The notes under the pieces were generated by a model, which searched no databases, was not told the DNA's origin, and saw only the letters and a list, made by a program, of their open reading frames with translations. A stretch of DNA of 7,504 nt from Oscillospiraceae bacterium (GTDB lineage: Bacteria; Bacillota; Clostridia; Oscillospirales; Ruminococcaceae), in contig JAIEDJ010000010.1 in NCBI GenBank assembly GCA_029068025.1, positions 1-7,504 of the forward strand, read 5' to 3'. Numbering within the stretch: the stretch's first letter is position 1; every line of letters begins with the position of its first letter. The position numbers and the translations under genes are program-made. This document shows positions 4,308 through 7,504 of this stretch, one piece after another.

Positions 4308-6719
4308 TTACACCTTTACCTTTGTTTTGAGCTTGACGCTCTCCTTGTACGGGCGTACTAACATATAGATCATAAACGCCAGCACTGCAAGGGCGAATAT
4401 CAAGCCGATCACATTGACATTTCCCGTGAAAAGAAGACCGAACTGGTTGATCATCAGTGCCACTGCGTAAGCAAAGCCGCACTGATAACCAATGGCGAAC
4501 CATGTCCACTTTGCGTAGTTCATTTCGCGGCGGCTCGCGCGGATAGCCGCGAAGCAGGGAGCGCAGAGCAGGTTGAACACAAGGAAGCTGTAACCTGCAA
4601 GGGAAGTCATAGCCACGAAATCAAGTACTCCGAATACGCCTACGACCTCTTCCTTTGCGACAAGTCCCATGATAGTCGCGACCGCGGCTGTGGGCTCGCC
4701 GAATCCGAGAGGAGCGAATATCCAGCAGATAGCCGCGCCGATCTTGCCGAGAATACTGTCCGCAAGCTCCAGCTCAGTGCTGAATCCGAATGCGCTGTCA
4801 GTCCAGCCGAACGAGCTGCCCGCCCAGATGATGATCGAGGACAGCAGGATTATTGTTCCCGCTTTCTTGATGAACGACCAGCCGCGCTCCCACATAGAAC
4901 GCAATACGTTGCCGACGGTGGGAAGGTGATACGCGGGAAGTTCCATTACGAACGGCGCGGGATCTCCGGAGAACATCTTGGTTTTCTTGAGCATAATTCC
5001 CGAAACTACTATCGCGGCGATACCGATGAAGTACGCCGAGGGCGCTACCCACCAAGCTCCGCCGAATAGCGCCGCTGTTATCAGCGCGATGATCGGGAGC
5101 TTTGCTCCGCAGGGGATGAACGTTGTGGTCATTATGGTCATTCTGCGGTCACGCTCGTTCTCGATGGTTCTGGAAGCCATAATTCCGGGAACTCCGCAGC
5201 CGGAGCCGATCAGCATAGGGATAAAGGACTTGCCGGAGAGACCGAAGCGGCGGAAAATTCTGTCCATTACGAACGCGATGCGCGCCATATAGCCGCACGC
5301 TTCGAGGAACGCTAGGAAGATGAACAGTACCAGCATCTGCGGAACGAATCCGAGAACCGCTCCGACACCGCCTACGATACCGTCAAGTATCAGACTCTTG
5401 AGCCATTCAACGCAGTTTATGCTGTCAAGTCCGTTTTCAATAAGAACGGGGATACCGGGTACCCATACGCCGTAATCGGCGGGGTCGATCTCGTCTTCCA
5501 TAGCCTCCATGGGTTCGTCTACCATCTCGGAGATATCAAAGCCCTGTTCCGCAAGCTCATCGCCGTAGGAGCCGTATGCTTCGTCAAAATCTCCGAAAGA
5601 GCCGTCTTCTATAGCGGAAAGAACATCCTCAGCGCCGATAACATTACCCGCGTCAACTGCTTGCTGTACTGTTGCGATAACTTCATCGGTGAAGATGTTC
5701 TCGGCGGCGTAGTTATCCTGCGCTTCCTCATACTGAGCGCGTCCGTTTCCGAAGAGATACCAGCCGTCGCCGAAAAGTCCGTCGTTTGTCCAATCGGTCA
5801 GCAGTGTGCCGACTGTGGTCACGGAAATGTAATATACGATAACCATGATCACCGCGAAGATGGGCAGGGCAAGGAATCTGTTGGTGACAACGCGGTCGAT
5901 CTTATCCGAAACGGTAGCCGCTCCCTTGTTCTTTTTCTTATAGCACTCCTTGATGACCTCGGCTATGTAAATATAGCGCTCGTTGGTGATGATGCTTTCC
6001 GCGTCGTCGTCCATTTCCTTTTCGCAGGCGGCGATGTCGGTCTCTATGTGCTTCATCGTATCGGCGGGGATATTCAGCGCTTCCAATACCTTTTCATCGC
6101 GCTCGAATATCTTGACCGCGTACCAGCGCTGACGTTCCTCGGGCATATCGTGAAGGAACGCTTCCTCAATATGTGCGAGGGCGTGTTCTACGCAGCCGCA
6201 GAAGCTGTGCTGCACCGTGCCGGGCTTCGCCGACTGCGCCGCAGCTACTGCAAGGCTTGCCGCCTCGGTGATACCTCTGCCCTTGAGCGCGGAGATCTCG
6301 CATACCTTGCAGCCGAGACGGCTTGCAAGCTGTTCAATGTTGATCTTGTCTCCGTTTTTCTCAACTACGTCCATCATATTGACCGCGACCACCATCGGGA
6401 TCCCCAGCTCAGTGAGCTGAGTTGTGAGGTAGAGATTGCGTTCGAGGTTGGTTCCGTCGATTATGTTGAGTATCGCGTTCGGGCGCTCGTTGATAAGGTA
6501 GTTTCGCGCTACGACTTCCTCAAGCGTATAGGGTGAAAGCGAGTAGATGCCGGGCAGGTCGGTGATGATCACGTCCTTGCTGCCCTTGAGCCTGCCTTCC
6601 TTCTTTTCGACGGTAACTCCGGGCCAGTTTCCGACAAACTGATTTGATCCCGTAAGCGCGTTGAACAGCGTGGTCTTGCCGCAGTTGGGATTGCCGGCAA
6701 GCGCTATCTTGATTTCCAT
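4308..6719 (-). CDS. feoB: Ferrous iron transport protein B
   Basis: An 803-residue membrane transporter that imports Fe2+. The N-terminal GTPase domain shows G1 GNPNCGKT (9-16), switch Thr36 in NWPGVTV, G3 DLPG (54-57), G4 NMMD (114-117) and G5 near SALKG (143-147). A helical cytosolic region follows (about 160-275). Membrane segments begin near 283. The two gate-type regions contain GSGCGVPG (505-512), IPCGAKLP (535-542) and CAPC (719-722). Between the first and second membrane segments is an extracytoplasmic loop of about 140 residues, much longer than in E. coli FeoB, and residues 311-420 carry 29 acidic and one basic residue by my count. I chose the ATG at 6719 because GGAGGAAT is eight bases upstream. 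The earlier ATG at 6734 overlaps that site. It is the third gene of the feo operon. Confidence 0.97.
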   Translation of the reverse strand: MEIKIALAGNPNCGKTTLFNALTGSNQFVGNWPGVTVEKKEGRLKGSKDVIITDLPGIYSLSPYTLEEVVARNYLINERPNAILNIIDGTNLERNLYLTTQLTELGIPMVVAVNMMDVVEKNGDKINIEQLASRLGCKVCEISALKGRGITEAASLAVAAAQSAKPGTVQHSFCGCVEHALAHIEEAFLHDMPEERQRWYAVKIFERDEKVLEALNIPADTMKHIETDIAACEKEMDDDAESIITNERYIYIAEVIKECYKKKNKGAATVSDKIDRVVTNRFLALPIFAVIMVIVYYISVTTVGTLLTDWTNDGLFGDGWYLFGNGRAQYEEAQDNYAAENIFTDEVIATVQQAVDAGNVIGAEDVLSAIEDGSFGDFDEAYGSYGDELAEQGFDISEMVDEPMEAMEDEIDPADYGVWVPGIPVLIENGLDSINCVEWLKSLILDGIVGGVGAVLGFVPQMLVLFIFLAFLEACGYMARIAFVMDRIFRRFGLSGKSFIPMLIGSGCGVPGIMASRTIENERDRRMTIMTTTFIPCGAKLPIIALITAALFGGAWWVAPSAYFIGIAAIVVSGIMLKKTKMFSGDPAPFVMELPAYHLPTVGNVLRSMWERGWSFIKKAGTIILLSSIIIWAGSSFGWTDSAFGFSTELELADSILGKIGAAICWIFAPLGFGEPTAAVATIMGLVAKEEVVGVFGVLDFVAMTSLAGYSFLVFNLLCAPCFAAIRASRREMNYAKWTWFAIGYQCGFAYAVALMINQFGLLFTGNVNVIGLIFALAVLAFMIYMLVRPYKESVKLKTKVKV

Positions 6720-6745
6720 ATGATATTCCTCCATTGTTCTTTCGA

Positions 6746-6761
6746 GTTAATTTCGACTAAC
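6746..6761. promoter_or_regulatory. Candidate operator inside the feo operon, before feoB
   Basis: GTTAA-TTTCGA-CTAAC is a one-mismatch copy of the GTTAG-N6-CTAAC palindrome found three times upstream of the operon. It lies in the 87-base gap between the second feoA and feoB. On the minus strand TTGACC (6785-6780) could be a -35, with the palindrome covering the place of the -10 (17-base spacing), though no good -10 is visible. An adjacent GGGTC/GACCC hairpin (6779-6798) and a further TTAG half-site (6776-6779) add to the structure of this gap. Confidence 0.5.
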
Positions 6762-6806
6762 TGTATTGCTAAGTGTTAGGGTCAAGTAAGCCCGACCCAA
6801 AGTGCA

Positions 6807-7028
6807 TTATGCGGTTTCTATCATGTCCGCGTCCTGCTTCCTTAAAGAAAGCTCATAGCCGCGCACCGTGACCTCGATCGGATCTCCGAGCGGCGCTACC
6901 TTGCGCACATAGATCTCCGTGCCCTTTGTAATGCCCATGTCCATTATCCTGCGTTTGACCGCTCCCTTGCCGCTGAGCTTCTTTACAGTGACGGTCGAGC
7001 CGATCTTAGCGTCCCTTAATGTAGCCAT
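6807..7028 (-). CDS. feoA: Ferrous iron transport protein A (feoB-proximal)
   Basis: A 73-residue cytoplasmic protein with the SH3-like FeoA fold. It shows the opening ATLRDAKIGSTVTVKKL, the core KRRIMDMGITKGTEIYVRK (25-43), then LGDPIEVTVRGYELSLRKQDADMI. FeoA proteins support FeoB-mediated Fe2+ uptake, probably through contact with its cytosolic domain. The start has AAAGGAG seven bases upstream. The gene lies 29 bases after the other feoA and 87 bases before feoB. The gap to feoB is long for a tight operon and contains a candidate operator. Confidence 0.95.
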   Translation of the reverse strand: MATLRDAKIGSTVTVKKLSGKGAVKRRIMDMGITKGTEIYVRKVAPLGDPIEVTVRGYELSLRKQDADMIETA

Positions 7029-7057
7029 AGTTTTGCTCCTTTCATAATATACATACC

Positions 7058-7270
7058 TTATACCATGATCTTCTGCGCCATTTCTTTTGATACGGCGACG
7101 CGGGAATTTTTGATGTTCAGGATCACGTTTCCGCCGATCCGGTTCATCACTGTGACAGCGCCGCCGGCAACGAATCCGAGGTTTTCAAGAAAACGCCGCG
7201 TTTCGGGGTTTCCGCCCACTTTCTTTATCATCATTTCTTCGCCTACGTTTGCAAGTGTGATCGGCATCAT
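7058..7270 (-). CDS. feoA: Ferrous iron transport protein A (promoter-proximal)
   Basis: A 70-residue FeoA-domain protein, distinct from the second copy. It has LANVGEEMMIKKVGGN, the core TRRFLENLGFVAGGAVTVMN (24-43), then GNVILNIKNSRVAVSKEMAQKIMV. Tandem feoA genes before feoB are common in Clostridia, and the two copies may be non-equivalent partners of FeoB. Two adjacent ATG codons (7270 and 7267) follow AGGAGG by five and eight bases, so either could be the start. It is the first gene of the operon. Confidence 0.93.
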   Translation of the reverse strand: MMPITLANVGEEMMIKKVGGNPETRRFLENLGFVAGGAVTVMNRIGGNVILNIKNSRVAVSKEMAQKIMV

Positions 7271-7290
7271 GGTTACCTCCTGTGGTTTTG

Positions 7291-7306
7291 GTTAGCAAGC
7301 TCTAAC
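7291..7306. promoter_or_regulatory. Candidate operator O1 (GTTAG-N6-CTAAC)
   Basis: GTTAG-CAAGCT-CTAAC is an exact instance of the shared palindrome. It starts two bases downstream of the transcription start expected from the -10 at 7320-7315, so binding here should block that promoter. It lies 20 bases before the first feoA start. Confidence 0.65.
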
Positions 7307-7314
7307 TACAACGC

Positions 7315-7320
7315 ATTATA
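7315..7320 (-). promoter_or_regulatory. Possible -10 of a proximal feo promoter (P2)
   Basis: On the minus strand the sequence reads TATAAT, a perfect -10, about 45 bases before the first feoA start. No good -35 lies 16-18 bases upstream (GGTGTT or similar), so this promoter would be weak or need an activator. The flanking palindromes O1 (downstream) and O2 (upstream) are consistent with regulated use. Confidence 0.45.
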
Positions 7321-7349
7321 CGCCGCTGCTTTGGCTTAACACCGTTTGT

Positions 7350-7365
7350 GTTAGCTCTGTCTAAC
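7350..7365. promoter_or_regulatory. Candidate operator O2 (GTTAG-N6-CTAAC)
   Basis: GTTAG-CTCTGT-CTAAC is a second exact instance of the palindrome with the same six-base spacer. It lies upstream of the P2 -10 and downstream of P1, so it could block elongation from P1 or act together with O1 and O3. GCTTAACAC at 7334-7342 forms a further imperfect inverted repeat with its left edge. Confidence 0.65.
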
Positions 7366-7383
7366 CGCAGATCAATAAATAAA

Positions 7384-7401
7384 GGTTAGTAGCTTCTAAC
7401 C
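7384..7401. promoter_or_regulatory. Candidate operator O3 (GGTTAG-N6-CTAACC)
   Basis: GGTTAG-TAGCTT-CTAACC is the most symmetric copy, with six-base arms. It covers the region starting at the transcription start predicted for P1 (about 7402). GTTAG/CTAAC half-sites resemble those of the DtxR/IdeR box, but the spacing differs (six bases here, one base in the DtxR consensus), so the regulator class is inference. Confidence 0.7.
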
Positions 7402-7408
7402 AAGATAT

Positions 7409-7437
7409 ATATTAATCCTTTTTCGGGGAAAAGTCAA
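7409..7437 (-). promoter_or_regulatory. Main feo operon promoter (P1)
   Basis: On the minus strand TTGACT (7437-7432) and TAATAT (7414-7409) are separated by 17 bases. The -35 matches 5 of 6 consensus bases and the -10 matches 4 of 6. Transcription would start near 7402, at the edge of operator O3, and leave a leader of about 130 bases that also contains O2 and O1. Confidence 0.6.
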
Positions 7438-7504
7438 GGGGTTTTGATAATATTTTGAGTTAGTTATAACTATTTTGTTAAAACACTACAAAATATAGTA
7501 ATAA
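7438..7504. other. AT-rich end of the window with a degenerate operator
   Basis: No gene is visible. The 12-bp palindrome TAGTTATAACTA (7461-7472) overlaps a degenerate copy of the operator pattern, GTTAG-TTATAA-CTATT (7459-7474). The base composition would suit a promoter for a gene beyond the window on the + strand, or an upstream element of the feo promoter, but no confident -35/-10 pair can be named. Confidence 0.3.

Noticed and set aside
5661..6536. Long + strand open frame (291 codons) opposite feoB
   Set aside because: It is wholly antisense to a well-supported feoB, has no recognisable domain and no suitable ribosome binding site. It arises from codon bias on the opposite strand.
6720..6734. 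Upstream ATG start for FeoB
   Set aside because: It would place the start codon within the ribosome binding site of the better start at 6719 and has only a weak site of its own.
7271..7504. Fur box in the feo promoter region
   Set aside because: No GATAATGATAATCATTATC-like sequence is seen. The repeated palindrome is GTTAG-N6-CTAAC instead.
1..7504. CRISPR array, tRNA, rRNA or transposase
   Set aside because: No regularly spaced repeats, no tRNA-like cloverleaf with TTCGA arm, no rRNA-like stretch and no transposase domain were found on either strand.

Overview
The window looks like chromosome from a moderate-GC, low-oxygen Gram-positive bacterium. A gut-type Clostridia of the Oscillospirales/Ruminococcaceae kind is my best guess. 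The reasons are strong GGAGG-type ribosome binding sites, sigma-A-like promoters, FeoA-FeoA-FeoB iron genes with a FeoB-associated Cys-rich peptide, a short clostridial-type peptide deformylase, and GC-rich dispersed intergenic repeats. The taxonomic call is inference, because no rRNA or other marker gene is present.

Left part (1-1661, + strand): the last codons of an unidentified gene are followed by a perfect hairpin and a GC-rich intergenic repeat. Then come a one-domain histidine phosphotransfer (HPt) protein and, 17 bases later, a receiver-HD-GYP response regulator. Together these look like the end of a phosphorelay that feeds into cyclic-di-GMP breakdown. The sensor kinase is not visible.

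Middle (1662-4133): a second, inverted member of the same GC-rich repeat family lies between two identical 28-bp hairpin sequences, the distal one forming a good terminator. Next comes a clear promoter with an upstream 11-bp-spaced direct repeat and a structured leader. It drives a two-gene unit: a lipoprotein peptide-binding protein of the OppA/DppA type (family 5) and a short peptide deformylase-like protein. A 16-bp perfect hairpin ends the unit. The binding-protein gene has no normal start codon where one is expected.

Right part (4134-7504, - strand): a ferrous-iron uptake operon is transcribed towards the middle in the order feoA, feoA, feoB, small Cys-rich membrane protein (56 residues). 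FeoB has an unusually long and very acidic extracytoplasmic loop. The upstream region holds two likely promoters and three exact copies of the palindrome GTTAG-N6-CTAAC. One near-exact copy lies inside the operon just before feoB, and one degenerate copy sits near the window edge. This is a good candidate operator family for a metal-responsive repressor.

There is no CRISPR array, tRNA, rRNA, transposase or phage gene in the window. The least ordinary features are the operator family around feo, the acidic FeoB insertion, the start-codon anomaly of the binding-protein gene, and the mirrored hairpin/GC-rich repeat modules.
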